DNA of 64,000 nt, taken from positions 1-64,000 of the forward strand of contig NZ_MQTS01000021.1 of the NCBI RefSeq assembly GCF_020532825.1, written 5' to 3'. This DNA comes from Arthrobacter sp. SO3 (GTDB lineage Bacteria > Actinomycetota > Actinomycetes > Actinomycetales > Micrococcaceae). This document shows positions 28,974 through 38,221 of the stretch, piece by piece (the first letter of the stretch is position 1; every line of letters begins with the position of its first letter). The position numbers were made by a program, and so were the translations under genes. The notes under the pieces were generated by a model. The model worked only from the letters and a program-made list of their open reading frames with translations. It searched no databases and had not been told where the DNA came from.

Positions 28974-28996
28974 CTAAATGAATGTCATTCATTTAG
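28974..28996. promoter_or_regulatory. Perfect 23-bp palindrome, TetR operator candidate
   Basis: Arms CTAAATGAATG (28974-28984) and CATTCATTTAG (28986-28996) are exact complements around a central T. It lies 38 bp upstream of the putrescine oxidase gene and about 120 bp before the TetR gene, a standard position for the operator of a divergent TetR regulator. Confidence 0.75.
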
Positions 28997-29112
28997 GATC
29001 GACTATAGACCCTTCCGGTGTGCCAGGGAAGACCTCCTGCCGAAGAAATTCCGCCGGTAAAGTGGGGGCACAATGGGAGCACCCAGGGACACCGACAGCA
29101 GAAAGGCCAGGA

Positions 29113-29799
29113 ATGCCGGCACCAACCAGAGCCCCAGCAGATCCACTCCACGACGCGAAACCGCGCCGCCGGGTGGGCAGGCCTGCTGCCGCCGTCCTCG
29201 ACCAGGACGGCATCACCGCTGCGGCGCTGCAGCTCATCGGGAAGAGCGGGTACGACGGCTTCACCATGGCGGCCCTGGCCCGGACGCTGAACGTGGCGCC
29301 GTCGGCCTTGTACAACCACGTCTCATCCAAACGCGACGTGCTGGTCCTGGTTCAGGACCACCTGACGTCTTTTGTTGATGTGTCCGCCTTCGGGTCCGGA
29401 CCGTGGGACCAGGCCGTGCGCAGCTGGGCCTGGAGCTACCGCGACGTGTTCTCCAAGCACACGCCGCTGATCCCGGTGATCGCCGTGCTCCCGGTGACTG
29501 ACGCGCCCAAGACCCTGGCCATGTATGAGGCCGTCAGCGCCGGTTTCAGCCATGCTGGATTCCCGCAGGAGCGGATCATTTCGGCGATCGTGGCCCTGGA
29601 ATCCTTCATCTTTGGCTCAGCGTATGACGTCACGGCCCCGGCGGATATTTTTGACTCCGGAAGCATGGCTCACTCGACGCCGAACTTCACCGCAGCAGTC
29701 AAGCAGCAGGACCTGGAAGGCTACGAAAAGCCCGCCGACGTCGCATTTAACCTGGGCCTTGAGGCGATGATCGCTCGCTTCGGGGCGCTCCGCGGTTGA
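29113..29799 (+). CDS. TetR/AcrR-family regulator of the putrescine operon
   Basis: A 228-residue regulator. After a short basic arm (KPRRRVGRPAAAVLDQDGITAAALQLIG) there is the TetR helix-turn-helix (YDGFTMAALARTLNVAPSALYNHVSSKRDVL, about residues 40-75) and a helical ligand-binding C-terminal domain (WAWSYRDVFSKHTPLIPVIAVLP). ATG at 29113 was chosen since AGAAAGG precedes it; the frame extends upstream without homology. It should repress the facing oxidase-stress protein-permease operon through the 23-bp palindrome (inference). Confidence 0.88.
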   Translation: MPAPTRAPADPLHDAKPRRRVGRPAAAVLDQDGITAAALQLIGKSGYDGFTMAALARTLNVAPSALYNHVSSKRDVLVLVQDHLTSFVDVSAFGSGPWDQAVRSWAWSYRDVFSKHTPLIPVIAVLPVTDAPKTLAMYEAVSAGFSHAGFPQERIISAIVALESFIFGSAYDVTAPADIFDSGSMAHSTPNFTAAVKQQDLEGYEKPADVAFNLGLEAMIARFGALRG

Positions 29800-29825
29800 C
29801 CGCGGAGCATGCCCTCGGATCAAAC

Positions 29826-29888
29826 CAACGCGGGGTCACTTAGCGCCCAAGCCGCGCCTCGGGATGGGCGCGAAGTGACCCCGCGTTG
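29826..29888. repeat. REP-like 24-bp inverted repeat
   Basis: 29826-29849 and 29865-29888 are reverse complements at 23 of 24 positions, with arm CAACGCGGGGTCACTT and a 15-nt loop. It lies 26 bp beyond the TetR stop, so it may act as terminator. The arm sequence looks like a dispersed palindromic repeat, but only one copy was noticed in this window. Confidence 0.6.
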
Positions 29889-29971
29889 TTGGGTTCGGGG
29901 CGCCCGCCGGAGGCCTGGCGCAGAACGCGCCGGGAAGGGGGGCCGCCTGAGCAGGCACCGCCCGGTTTAAC

Positions 29972-30007
29972 AAAAAAGAACCCCGGTCCGAAGACCAGGG
30001 TTCTTTT
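29972..30007 (-). terminator. Rho-independent terminator after tRNA-Leu
   Basis: Read on the minus strand: AAAAGAACCCTGGTC, the UUCG loop, then its complement with one G-U-type change, ending in a T run. Starts 10 nt beyond the tRNA end. Confidence 0.85.
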
Positions 30008-30016
30008 ACATTTGCG

Positions 30017-30099
30017 TGCGCGAGGGGGGATTTGAACCCCCACGCCCTTTCGGACACTGGCACCTGAAGCCAGCGCGTCTGCCGTTCCGCCACTCGCGC
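30017..30099 (-). tRNA. tRNA-Leu (anticodon CAG)
   Basis: The 83-nt sequence folds as a class II tRNA: acceptor arms GCGCGAG and CTCGCGC, anticodon arm CTGGC-TTCAGGT-GCCAG with anticodon CAG, a short variable arm, and T arm GGGGG-TTCAAAT-CCCCC. Discriminator base A; CCA is not encoded. Confidence 0.95.
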
Positions 30100-30519
30100 G
30101 CAACTTCTTCCACACAATTTTTGGCCCGGAATCCGGACCGCCAACCTCGTAAAAGCAGCGAGATCAAGCATAACGGACAACTGCGGGAAAACACCAATCG
30201 CCTCCCGCGGCGGCCGTTCAGGGCACTCCGGAGGTGAGGGCACAGGTGTCCCGCAGCGGCCCGCATCGGGGCCCTCCCCGCTACATGAAGTCCCTCCCCG
30301 CGGGTCGCTTGGGGCAACGTCGGAGCAATGTCAGGGCAGGTCAGGGCCGGTCCGCCGCCATTTCCCGGCACGGAGTGGCGACGCGCATTAAGGCCATTCC
30401 CAGACTCGCCCAGTAGTATCTGGTGTAGGAGTGCCCGTTACCTGCGGGCTCCCGCAAGTTTGGGAAACCGAGTTCCGGAACGAACGCTGTCCTGCAGCCG
30501 TCACGAAAGGAGAAGGACC
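30100..30519. other. Leader region of the fhaA-pknB operon
   Basis: 420 bases between the tRNA-Leu gene and fhaA. No gene seen; the only open frames are shadows. TAGTAT near 30412 could be a -10 element about 100 bp before fhaA. The fhaA start has a strong AGGAGAAGG site. Confidence 0.4.
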
Positions 30520-31269
30520 ATGGGATTGCTGGACAAAGTCGAGCGCGGCATCGAAAAGGCCGTCCGCGGAGTCTTCTCCACCGGTTCCCGCGCCCAGGTC
30601 GAGCCGGTCGAGATCGCCAGCCACCTCCGCCGCGAGGTGGACAACAAGGCCATCACCATCGCCGCAGGACGGACCCTCGCCCCCAACGTCTTCGACGTCC
30701 TCCTCAGCGACGACGATTTCCAGCGGGCCCAGGAATGGGGCACCCCGCTCGCGGAAGAACTGTGCGACGTCGTCATCAACCACGTGCGCAGCCAGGGCTA
30801 CACCCTCCAGGGCCCGGTGCGGATCAGTTTCCGCCGGGACGAGGGCCGCCGCGCCGGGGACTTTGAAATCAAGTCCCGGACCGAAAAGTCGTCTTCCCCC
30901 TCCGCGCCCGCCCAGCCTGCGCCGCACGCCGGCATGCCTGCCGCACCGACACGACAGCCGGCCCGGATGCAGCCCGTCCTCGATATCGACGGCCAGCGGT
31001 ACTCCCTGAACGCGGCCTCAATCATCCTGGGGCGCTCATCCGAAGCGGACATCCTGATTGACGACACCGGCGTTTCCCGCCGCCATCTCGAAATCCGCAC
31101 GGGGCCGGGCACCGCCCAGGCCGTGGATCTGGGCTCCACGAACGGCAGCTACGTCAACGGCCACAAGATCGCCGGCTCCTCAGACCTCACCGACGGCGCC
31201 ACGATCACTATGGGACGGACCAAGATTATCTTCCGCCTTTTGCCCGCCAACCCTGGCGGCCGCCAGTGA
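30520..31269 (+). CDS. fhaA: FHA domain protein FhaA (DUF3662)
   Basis: A 249-residue protein. Residues about 1-120 form the DUF3662/FhaA N-terminal domain (MGLLDKVERGIEKAVRGVFS, EPVEIASHLRREVDNKAI); then a Ser/Ala/Pro-rich linker; then a FHA domain at about 150-240 with IILGRSSEADILIDD, SRRHLEI and GSTNGSYVNG. FHA domains bind phosphothreonine; in Mycobacterium FhaA binds phosphorylated PknB and MviN and tunes cell-wall synthesis. First gene of a tightly coupled operon, overlapping fhaB by 4 nt. Confidence 0.95.
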   Translation: MGLLDKVERGIEKAVRGVFSTGSRAQVEPVEIASHLRREVDNKAITIAAGRTLAPNVFDVLLSDDDFQRAQEWGTPLAEELCDVVINHVRSQGYTLQGPVRISFRRDEGRRAGDFEIKSRTEKSSSPSAPAQPAPHAGMPAAPTRQPARMQPVLDIDGQRYSLNAASIILGRSSEADILIDDTGVSRRHLEIRTGPGTAQAVDLGSTNGSYVNGHKIAGSSDLTDGATITMGRTKIIFRLLPANPGGRQ

Positions 31270-31745
31270 GCGAACTGACCATCACCGCCCTGCGGTTCGG
31301 CTTCCTGCTGCTCCTGTGGGTCCTGATCTTCAGCATCGTTGCCGCCATGCGCCGCGACCTTATGATCGGCCGCAAGGCAGCGGCGGGAGCCCCGACGGCA
31401 CGGCAGGTGCGTAAGAACCCTGCGCTGGCCGAACCGGCCGCCCCGGTCAAGCAACAGCCGCGCCACCTGGTGGTGACCGAAGGTCCCCTCAAGGGCACCA
31501 CGATTCCGCTGGCAGCGAGCCCCATCCTGCTTGGCCGCGCCCAGGAAGCCACCCTGGTGCTGGAAGATGACTATGCCTCCGGCCGCCATGCCCGCCTGTT
31601 TCCGCAGGGCAGCCGGTGGTTCATCGAGGATCTTGGCTCGACCAACGGCACCTACCTGGCCGACCAGCAGCTCACCCGGGCCCTGCCCGTTGAGCTGGGT
31701 GTCCCCGTGAGAATCGGCAAGACGGTCATCGAATTGAGGCCGTAG
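31266..31745 (+). CDS. fhaB: FHA domain protein FhaB (FipA)
   Basis: A 159-residue protein: an N-terminal membrane helix at about residues 8-28 (FGFLLLLWVLIFSIVAAMRR), linker, then FHA domain (about 65-155) with ILLGRAQEATLVLEDDYASGRHARL and LGSTNGTYLADQQL. It is likely membrane-anchored and binds phosphothreonine on kinase partners; in Mycobacterium the homolog links to FtsZ/FtsQ. GTG start overlaps the fhaA stop (GTGA). Confidence 0.93.
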   Translation: MSELTITALRFGFLLLLWVLIFSIVAAMRRDLMIGRKAAAGAPTARQVRKNPALAEPAAPVKQQPRHLVVTEGPLKGTTIPLAASPILLGRAQEATLVLEDDYASGRHARLFPQGSRWFIEDLGSTNGTYLADQQLTRALPVELGVPVRIGKTVIELRP

Positions 31746-31747
31746 CC

Positions 31748-33454
31748 GTGGCTGTCCCGGATCGCCCCGCTGAAAGGGCCGAAGGCAAAACACCTGCACC
31801 GTCGCGGCCGCTCATCATGCGCTACGCCGCACGGTCCGACGTGGGCCGTGTGCGGGCGAAGAACGACGACTCCGCGTATGTTGGCCGCCACCTCGCCGTC
31901 GTCGCCGATGGCATGGGCGGACACGCCGGCGGCGATGTTGCCTCTGCCGCCACCGTGCTGGACATGATCCATCTCGACAAGGACGACTACGACGGTGACG
32001 CCGGCACCGTCCTGGCAGACGAGATCCAGACGGCCAACTCACTGCTCTCCGAGCTCGTCCACATGAATCCCAAGCTGGCCGGTATGGGCACCACCGTCAC
32101 GGCCCTCCTGCTGGCCGAAGGCAAACTGCACTTCGCCCACATTGGCGACTCCCGCGCCTACCGGCTCCGGAACGGCGAATTCGAACAGGTCAGCGTGGAC
32201 CACACCTTCGTGCAGCGCCTCATCGACGAAGGCCGGCTCCGACCCGAAGAGGCGGAAACCCATCCGCACAAGAATGTCCTCATGCGCGTCCTCGGTGACG
32301 TCGATGCCAGCCCGGAACTGGACCTGGATACGCTTGACGTCGAACCGGGCGAACGCTGGCTGCTCTGTTCCGACGGTCTGAATTATGTGGCCGGCCATGT
32401 TGTGGAACGCACCGTCCGGGAGACCCCGAACCTGCGCGAATGCGCGGAATTACTGGTCGACCTCACCCTCGAGGCAGGGGCTCCGGACAACGTCACCGTG
32501 GTGATGCTGGAAATCGCCGAACAGACGAGCGACGACGTGCGGACCGCCGCCGTCGAAATTGTTCCGGCCGCGTCACCTTCCACAGTGACCGCCACTGCGT
32601 CCGAAAGCCCTGTCCTGCTGCCCGGAAGCACCGTTGGTGCCGCACAGACTGCCGAAACGACGCCGAACACCAATGACGTCGGCGCGGCGGACGTCACGCC
32701 GGACGACAGTGCGGCCGAAAAGGCAGAGCCTGAGACCTCGACCGATCCGCACCTTGGCGAGCACCTTTCCGCCGAGGTGCTCCGCGAGGACCTGGCCGGC
32801 CGCCCCCACGAACTCGTGGGTGCAGCCGCCACTGCCGCGGAGACCGGTTCCATCCCGACCATCGCGGGGCGCACCCTGGCCCGCCGCGCGGCGACCGTGC
32901 TGACCCACAAGTCTGAACAGTCGAGGGAAGAGGCCGACGACGACAAGGCCGCCCGCCCGCCGCGCCGCTGGCTGACTGTCGCCATCGCTGCGGCCATCGT
33001 CGCACTTCTCGCCCTGGGCCTGTGGCTGGGCTATGCCTGGACCCAGACCCGGTACTACATCGGGGAACAGGACCAGCACGTCGCCATCTTCAACGGGGTC
33101 TCACAGCGCCTGGGACCCATCCAGCTTTCCACCCTCGAAACGGTGACCGATATCCGGATGTCAGATCTCCCCGATTTCTCCCAGCAGCGGGTGCGCCAGA
33201 CCGTGCCGGCCCGGGACCTCTATGACGCCCAGCGGATCGTCAAAAACCTGGAACGCACCGGTACCACGGCCCCCGCGGACGAATGCATCACACCGTCACC
33301 GACCCCGGCAACCCCGGGCGCGACCGAAACCCCGGGCACGTCAGCGAGTCCGGGGGCTACAGCAGTCCCCGGCGAAACCGCGGGTCCCGGCGCAGCCGTG
33401 ACCGGAGCACCGACGCCGGCGGCCACGGCTCCCGTCTGCGAGGTCGGCAAATGA
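31748..33454 (+). CDS. pstP: PP2C-type Ser/Thr protein phosphatase PstP
   Basis: A 568-residue membrane phosphatase. PP2C domain about 25-260: YAARSDVGRVRAKNDDSAY, VADGMGGHAGGDVAS and GDSRAYRLRNGEFEQVSVDHTFVQ, with metal-binding Asp residues in DGMGG and DNVT. A Thr/Ala-rich region of about 150 residues follows, then a membrane helix (about 410-432, WLTVAIAAAIVALLALGLWL), then an extracytoplasmic domain, and a Pro/Thr/Ala-rich tail. It removes phosphates from PknA, PknB and their targets. The GTG start lies 2 bp after fhaB; the stop overlaps rodA (ATGA). The long linkers exceed those of the mycobacterial protein. Confidence 0.95.
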   Translation: MAVPDRPAERAEGKTPAPSRPLIMRYAARSDVGRVRAKNDDSAYVGRHLAVVADGMGGHAGGDVASAATVLDMIHLDKDDYDGDAGTVLADEIQTANSLLSELVHMNPKLAGMGTTVTALLLAEGKLHFAHIGDSRAYRLRNGEFEQVSVDHTFVQRLIDEGRLRPEEAETHPHKNVLMRVLGDVDASPELDLDTLDVEPGERWLLCSDGLNYVAGHVVERTVRETPNLRECAELLVDLTLEAGAPDNVTVVMLEIAEQTSDDVRTAAVEIVPAASPSTVTATASESPVLLPGSTVGAAQTAETTPNTNDVGAADVTPDDSAAEKAEPETSTDPHLGEHLSAEVLREDLAGRPHELVGAAATAAETGSIPTIAGRTLARRAATVLTHKSEQSREEADDDKAARPPRRWLTVAIAAAIVALLALGLWLGYAWTQTRYYIGEQDQHVAIFNGVSQRLGPIQLSTLETVTDIRMSDLPDFSQQRVRQTVPARDLYDAQRIVKNLERTGTTAPADECITPSPTPATPGATETPGTSASPGATAVPGETAGPGAAVTGAPTPAATAPVCEVGK

Positions 33455-34902
33455 CACCCATCGATCCCACGCCCAAACCGCGGCGGAATGTTGAGCTTGT
33501 GCTGCTGGTGCTGGCCCTCGCCGTCGGCATCGGCGCCCAGGCCCTCGTCGGAGTGGACCAACAGAAGGCTTTCGACACCGATTTCTGGTTCCAGTCGAGC
33601 CTGCTTGCCGCGGCTGCCCTCGCGTTCCACATTGTGCTCCGCATTCGGGCTAAATATGCCGATCCCGTAATGCTTCCACTGGTGGTGGCCCTCAACGGAC
33701 TCGGCCTCGCCATGATCCACCGGCTGGACCGGGTCGGAGAAGACACGGGCAACAACCAGCTTCGCTGGACCGTCGTCGCCATGGCCGTGTCCATCGCCGT
33801 GATCTGGTTCCTCAAGGACCACCGCATCCTCCGCCGCTTCACCTACATCTCCCTGGCAGTCAGTGCCATGCTGCTGATTCTGCCGCTGGTTCCCGGCATC
33901 TCCGCGGGTGAAATCCTGGGCGCGAAGGTCTGGATCAAGGTCGGGCCGATGACCTTCCAGCCCGGCGAAATCGCCAAGATCACGCTCGCTATATTCTTTG
34001 CCGGGTATCTTTCATCCAACCGGGACCTCATCCTGCTGGCCGGCCGGAAAGTCGGGCCCATCCAGTTCCCGCGCTTCAAGGACATGGGCCCCATGATCGC
34101 CGCCTGGCTTGTCAGCATCGGCGTGCTGATCTTCCAGCGGGATCTGGGCTCCTCAATCCTGTTCTTCGGTCTCTTCCTCGTCATGATTTACGTGGCCACG
34201 AGCCGCATCAGCTGGGTGATCATCGGCGTAGGCCTCATGGCCGCCGGCGGCTTCGTAGCGTCCCGCGCCTTCTCCCACGTAGCGCTGCGGATCGACGGCT
34301 GGGTCAACGCCTTCACCCCCGAGGTCTACGGACGGGAATTCGGCGGCAGCCTGCAGATCGTCGAAGGTCTCTTCGGCATGGCCAACGGTGGCCTGGTGGG
34401 CACCGGCTTCGGCCAGGGACGCCCCAATCTGGTCCCCTTCGCCAACAGCGACATGATCATCGCCTCCTTCGGTGAGGAACTGGGGCTGATAGGCCTCTTC
34501 GCGATCGTCCTGATGTACCTGCTGCTGTTCACCCGGGGCTTCCGGGCGGCGCTCGGCACCCGGGACGCGTTCGGAAAACTGCTCGCCACCGGGCTTTCCT
34601 TCGCCATTGCGCTGCAGTGCTTCGTCGTCATCGGCGGCGTCACCAGGCTCATTCCGCTCACCGGTCTCACCACCCCGTTCCTGGCGGCGGGCGGCTCCTC
34701 GCTGCTGGCCAACTGGATCATCGTTGGGCTCCTGCTCATGATCTCGCACACGGCACGCGGCCCGGTGGACACAACACCGCTGGCCCCCGGCGACGAACCC
34801 GACCCACAGAAGGTAACTCCTGCCATGCCCTCGAAGCCGGCCGCCGTGCCCGGCACCGGACGGAACAGTCCGGACGCCCCCACCGAGGCGGTGAAGCTGT
34901 GA
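33451..34902 (+). CDS. rodA: Peptidoglycan glycosyltransferase RodA/FtsW-type
   Basis: A 483-residue SEDS protein with about 11-12 membrane helices. It has FQPGEIAKI (about 166-174), the invariant SEDS region, and later GGSLQIVEGLFGMANGGLVGTGFGQG and SFGEELGLIG, with the conserved Asp/Glu residues. It polymerises lipid II at the lateral wall or septum with its partner penicillin-binding protein encoded next. C-terminal Pro-rich cytoplasmic tail. ATG overlaps the pstP stop; stop overlaps pbpA GTG. Confidence 0.95.
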   Translation: MTPIDPTPKPRRNVELVLLVLALAVGIGAQALVGVDQQKAFDTDFWFQSSLLAAAALAFHIVLRIRAKYADPVMLPLVVALNGLGLAMIHRLDRVGEDTGNNQLRWTVVAMAVSIAVIWFLKDHRILRRFTYISLAVSAMLLILPLVPGISAGEILGAKVWIKVGPMTFQPGEIAKITLAIFFAGYLSSNRDLILLAGRKVGPIQFPRFKDMGPMIAAWLVSIGVLIFQRDLGSSILFFGLFLVMIYVATSRISWVIIGVGLMAAGGFVASRAFSHVALRIDGWVNAFTPEVYGREFGGSLQIVEGLFGMANGGLVGTGFGQGRPNLVPFANSDMIIASFGEELGLIGLFAIVLMYLLLFTRGFRAALGTRDAFGKLLATGLSFAIALQCFVVIGGVTRLIPLTGLTTPFLAAGGSSLLANWIIVGLLLMISHTARGPVDTTPLAPGDEPDPQKVTPAMPSKPAAVPGTGRNSPDAPTEAVKL

Positions 34903-36356
34903 ACCAAGCCATTCGCAACGCCTGGATCGCCGCTATCGCCATGTTCGTGCTGATCTTCGGGGCCCTCAGCTACGTTCAGGTGATCGGCGCGGACGAGCTG
35001 GAGGCAAATGCGTGGAACAAACGCACCCTTTTACAGAACTACTGCAACGACCGCGGCGCGATCATCGTCGGCGGCACCCCCGTGGCCGAGTCCGTGGCTG
35101 CGGATGAAAGCTGCGCGTTTCAGCGCACCTACACCCAGCCGGAGCCGTACGCCGGGATCACCGGCTATTTCTCCAGGAGCTACGGGGTGACCGGGCTGGA
35201 GAAGACCATGAACAAAGAGCTCGCGGGCAGCTCGGACCAGCAGTTCCTGGACCGTGTCGGCCAGCTCTTCCTGGGCAACCAGCCCAAGGGCGCGTCGGTG
35301 GAGCTCACGCTCGATCCGAAAATCCAGAAACTCGCGTACGACCTCATCCCGGATGGCCGGCGCGGATCGATTGTGGTGACCAATCCGAAAACCGGCGCGA
35401 TCATTGCCATGGTGTCCAAACCCTCCTACGACCCCAATCTGATCGCCACTCAGGATCCGGCGGCCGAAGCCGCCAACTTCGCCGAGCTGAACAAGGTCCC
35501 GGGGATCAACCTGAACCAGAACGTCAGCGGACCCACCGGCGCGCTGCTGGCACCCGGCTCGGTCTTCAAGCTCATTGACACGGCCGCTGCCCTCAACTCG
35601 GGCAAATACAACAAGGACAGCACTCTGCCCAACCCCGCGGAAATGTCCTTCCCCGGCATCCAGTACAAACTGCCCAACTACGCCGGCGGCAACTGCTACA
35701 CCCGCGACACCGCGACTTTTGCCTTTGCCCTGCAGCAGTCCTGCAACACGCCGTTCGCCAGTATCGCCTTGGATCTGGGACAGAAGGCCATCGCAGACCA
35801 GGCCGGGAAATTCGGTTTCGGGCAGGACTTTGGCGACCAGCTGAAGCTGGACTCCGCCGCGAGTTTCTTCCCGAGCGAGCCGCTGGATGACGCCAGCCTG
35901 GCGCAGTCCTCAATTGGCCAGCGGGACGTCCGGGCCACCCCGCTCCAGATCAACCAGATGACCGCCGCGATCGCCAACGGCGGAGTGCAGATGCAGCCGA
36001 ACCTGATCAAGGCCGTACGCTCCCCGGACCTGCGGCCGATCAGTGAGCCGAAGCCCCAGGTGCTGCAGACCTCCACCACGCCGGAGATCGCCCGGCAGAT
36101 CAACGAGTGGATGGTCAGTGTGGTCAGCGACGGCATCGCCCGCGGGGCGGCCGTACCCGGTGTCAAAGTGGCCGGCAAGACCGGTACCGCGGAACTCGGC
36201 AACGGCCTGAACAACTCATGGTTTACCGGGTTTGCCCCGGCGAATGACCCGCAGGTGGCTGTCACTATCGTCATGGAAAGCGTAGACATCACCACCGGCG
36301 CACAGCTAACCAGTCCGAACGCGAAGAAGATTTTTGAGGCGGTGTTGAATAAGTGA
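34899..36356 (+). CDS. pbpA: Penicillin-binding protein PbpA
   Basis: A 485-residue class B transpeptidase with an N-terminal membrane anchor (residues about 8-27). Catalytic motifs: SVFK with nucleophile S221 ([11 protein letters not shown]), SCN ([11 protein letters not shown]), and KTG at 427-429 (AGKTGTAEL). It crosslinks peptidoglycan and is the usual partner of the adjacent RodA. GTG start overlaps the rodA stop (GTGA), and its stop overlaps the pknA GTG. Periplasmic in location. Confidence 0.95.
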   Translation: MNQAIRNAWIAAIAMFVLIFGALSYVQVIGADELEANAWNKRTLLQNYCNDRGAIIVGGTPVAESVAADESCAFQRTYTQPEPYAGITGYFSRSYGVTGLEKTMNKELAGSSDQQFLDRVGQLFLGNQPKGASVELTLDPKIQKLAYDLIPDGRRGSIVVTNPKTGAIIAMVSKPSYDPNLIATQDPAAEAANFAELNKVPGINLNQNVSGPTGALLAPGSVFKLIDTAAALNSGKYNKDSTLPNPAEMSFPGIQYKLPNYAGGNCYTRDTATFAFALQQSCNTPFASIALDLGQKAIADQAGKFGFGQDFGDQLKLDSAASFFPSEPLDDASLAQSSIGQRDVRATPLQINQMTAAIANGGVQMQPNLIKAVRSPDLRPISEPKPQVLQTSTTPEIARQINEWMVSVVSDGIARGAAVPGVKVAGKTGTAELGNGLNNSWFTGFAPANDPQVAVTIVMESVDITTGAQLTSPNAKKIFEAVLNK

Positions 36357-38167
36357 GGCCTTCATCAGGAATCACCCTCGGCGGCAGGTTCCAGCTGACC
36401 ACACGTATAGCGATCGGCGGCATGGGGGAAGTCTGGAAAGCCAAAGACCTGATCCTTGGCCGCATCGTCGCCATCAAGGTGCTCAAGGAGGAGTACACGG
36501 GCGATCCCGGGTTCCTCCAGCGGTTCCGCGCCGAGGCCCGCCATACCGCCCTGCTGAACCACGTGGGCATCGCCAACGTCTTTGACTACGGCGAGGAAGA
36601 AGGCTCCGCCTACCTCGTCATGGAGTTGGTCCCCGGCCAGCCATTGAGCAGCATCATCGAACACGAACAGGTGCTCTCCCCGGACCGCACGCTGTCCATG
36701 ATCGCCCAGACGGCCCGGGCCCTCTCGGTCGCCCATGCCCAGGGCCTGGTCCACCGGGACATCAAGCCGGGCAACCTGCTGATCACCCCGGATGGCCGCG
36801 TCAAGGTGACCGACTTCGGCATCGCCCGGCTGGCGGACCAGGTACCGCTCACCCAGACCGGACAGGTGATGGGAACCGCCCAGTACCTGGCTCCGGAACA
36901 GGCCACGGGCCAGTTGGCTACCGGCGCTTCGGACATCTATGCCCTCGGCGTGATCGGCTATGAGTGCCTCACCGGGCACCGCCCGTTTTCGGGCGAATCG
37001 CAGATTGCCATCGCGCTGGCCCAGGTCAATGATGCCCCGCCGCCGCTGCCAGAAACCCTGCCGAAGCCGGTCCGGGCCCTGCTGATGTCCATGCTGGCCA
37101 AGGACCCCAAGAACCGCCCGGCCGACGCCCTCAAACTCTCCGTGGCCGCCGAAGCCATCCGCAACGGCGATATCGCCGCAGCGCACGCCGCCGTTCCGGG
37201 CATGCTCCTCTTCGAGGCAGCCACCGGACCCATCACGGCACCGGTGGACATCCCCACCGCCGCAACCGGTGTCATCGGTGCGGCTGACCGTTCGACGTCG
37301 GCCACCTCGGCGTTGCCTGTCGTCGGCGCCGCCGGCGCGGGTGCCGCTGCAGGGCTGGCCGCCGGGGCCGCGGCCGCCAGCGCGTACGGCGCCCGCAACA
37401 CACTCTCGCGCGCCGACGCCCTCGCGGCGGAACGCAATTGGGTCCAGGAGGACGACGACTACGACGACGAGCCCGTCAACCAGCCCGAACGCCGCGGCCG
37501 CAGTCCCTGGACCTGGCCGCTGATTGCCCTGATCCTGCTGGTGCTGTTCGCCCTGGTGGGGATCATGCTGACCCAAGCCGGCATTCTGTTCCCGCAAACG
37601 CCCGCGAGCAGCAGCGCCGTCAACACCACCAGCGCTGCGCCGACCACCACCAGCGCCTCCCCGACCACCACGAGCCCCAGCCCCACCAGCAGCTCCGCGA
37701 CACCTACCCAGTCCACGCCGGCTGCCATCAATCTGATTCCGGAGAGCTACCTGGGCCGCCCCTTCAACGAGGTCCGCAGCGAACTGATCGGTCTGGGGCT
37801 TGTCGTCACCGGAGTCGAGGTGTTTGACGACTCCACCCCCGGAACGGTGGTCCAAATCGACCCCGCCGGGCGGGTCCAGCCCGGCACAACAATCAAGGTG
37901 TCGTACTCCAAGGGCCCGGAAGCCGTAACGGTGCCCACCCTGCAGTCCGGTGCCAGCGAAGCGGCTGTCCAGCAGGCCATCGAGAACGCCGGCCTCCGCT
38001 GGGCCAAAGGCGATCCCGTCAGCCCCACCGGGAAGAAGGAACAGCCCGGCACCTTCGTCAGCTCCGAGCCTGCCTCCGGCAGCAAGGTGCCCGCCGGTTC
38101 GCTCGTGACCTACCACCTGGCCAAGGCCGCGGCCACGCAGTCAACCCCGAGCCCAACGGGAACGTAG
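36353..38167 (+). CDS. pknA: PknA-like Ser/Thr protein kinase with PASTA domains
   Basis: A 604-residue transmembrane kinase. Kinase domain about 8-275: glycine loop [11 protein letters not shown], catalytic Lys K42 (VAIKVLK), HRDIKPGN with D136, DFG 154-156, and [10 protein letters not shown]. Ala/Gly-rich juxtamembrane segment, membrane helix about 385-407, then a Ser/Thr/Pro-rich spacer and two PASTA repeats (about 460-595). In Mycobacterium PknA lacks PASTA repeats, so this PknA is a fuller receptor. GTG start overlaps pbpA. Regulates growth and division with PknB. Confidence 0.92.
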   Translation: MRPSSGITLGGRFQLTTRIAIGGMGEVWKAKDLILGRIVAIKVLKEEYTGDPGFLQRFRAEARHTALLNHVGIANVFDYGEEEGSAYLVMELVPGQPLSSIIEHEQVLSPDRTLSMIAQTARALSVAHAQGLVHRDIKPGNLLITPDGRVKVTDFGIARLADQVPLTQTGQVMGTAQYLAPEQATGQLATGASDIYALGVIGYECLTGHRPFSGESQIAIALAQVNDAPPPLPETLPKPVRALLMSMLAKDPKNRPADALKLSVAAEAIRNGDIAAAHAAVPGMLLFEAATGPITAPVDIPTAATGVIGAADRSTSATSALPVVGAAGAGAAAGLAAGAAAASAYGARNTLSRADALAAERNWVQEDDDYDDEPVNQPERRGRSPWTWPLIALILLVLFALVGIMLTQAGILFPQTPASSSAVNTTSAAPTTTSASPTTTSPSPTSSSATPTQSTPAAINLIPESYLGRPFNEVRSELIGLGLVVTGVEVFDDSTPGTVVQIDPAGRVQPGTTIKVSYSKGPEAVTVPTLQSGASEAAVQQAIENAGLRWAKGDPVSPTGKKEQPGTFVSSEPASGSKVPAGSLVTYHLAKAAATQSTPSPTGT

Positions 38168-38221
38168 GCCACTATGCCCAATTCACCCCGCACCCCATCG
38201 CACCGGGAGGACCGCGGCCCC

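Noticed and set aside
36365-38116. 583-codon open frame antisense to pknA
   Set aside because: Shadow of the kinase gene; Gly/Arg/Asp-rich and unlike any family.
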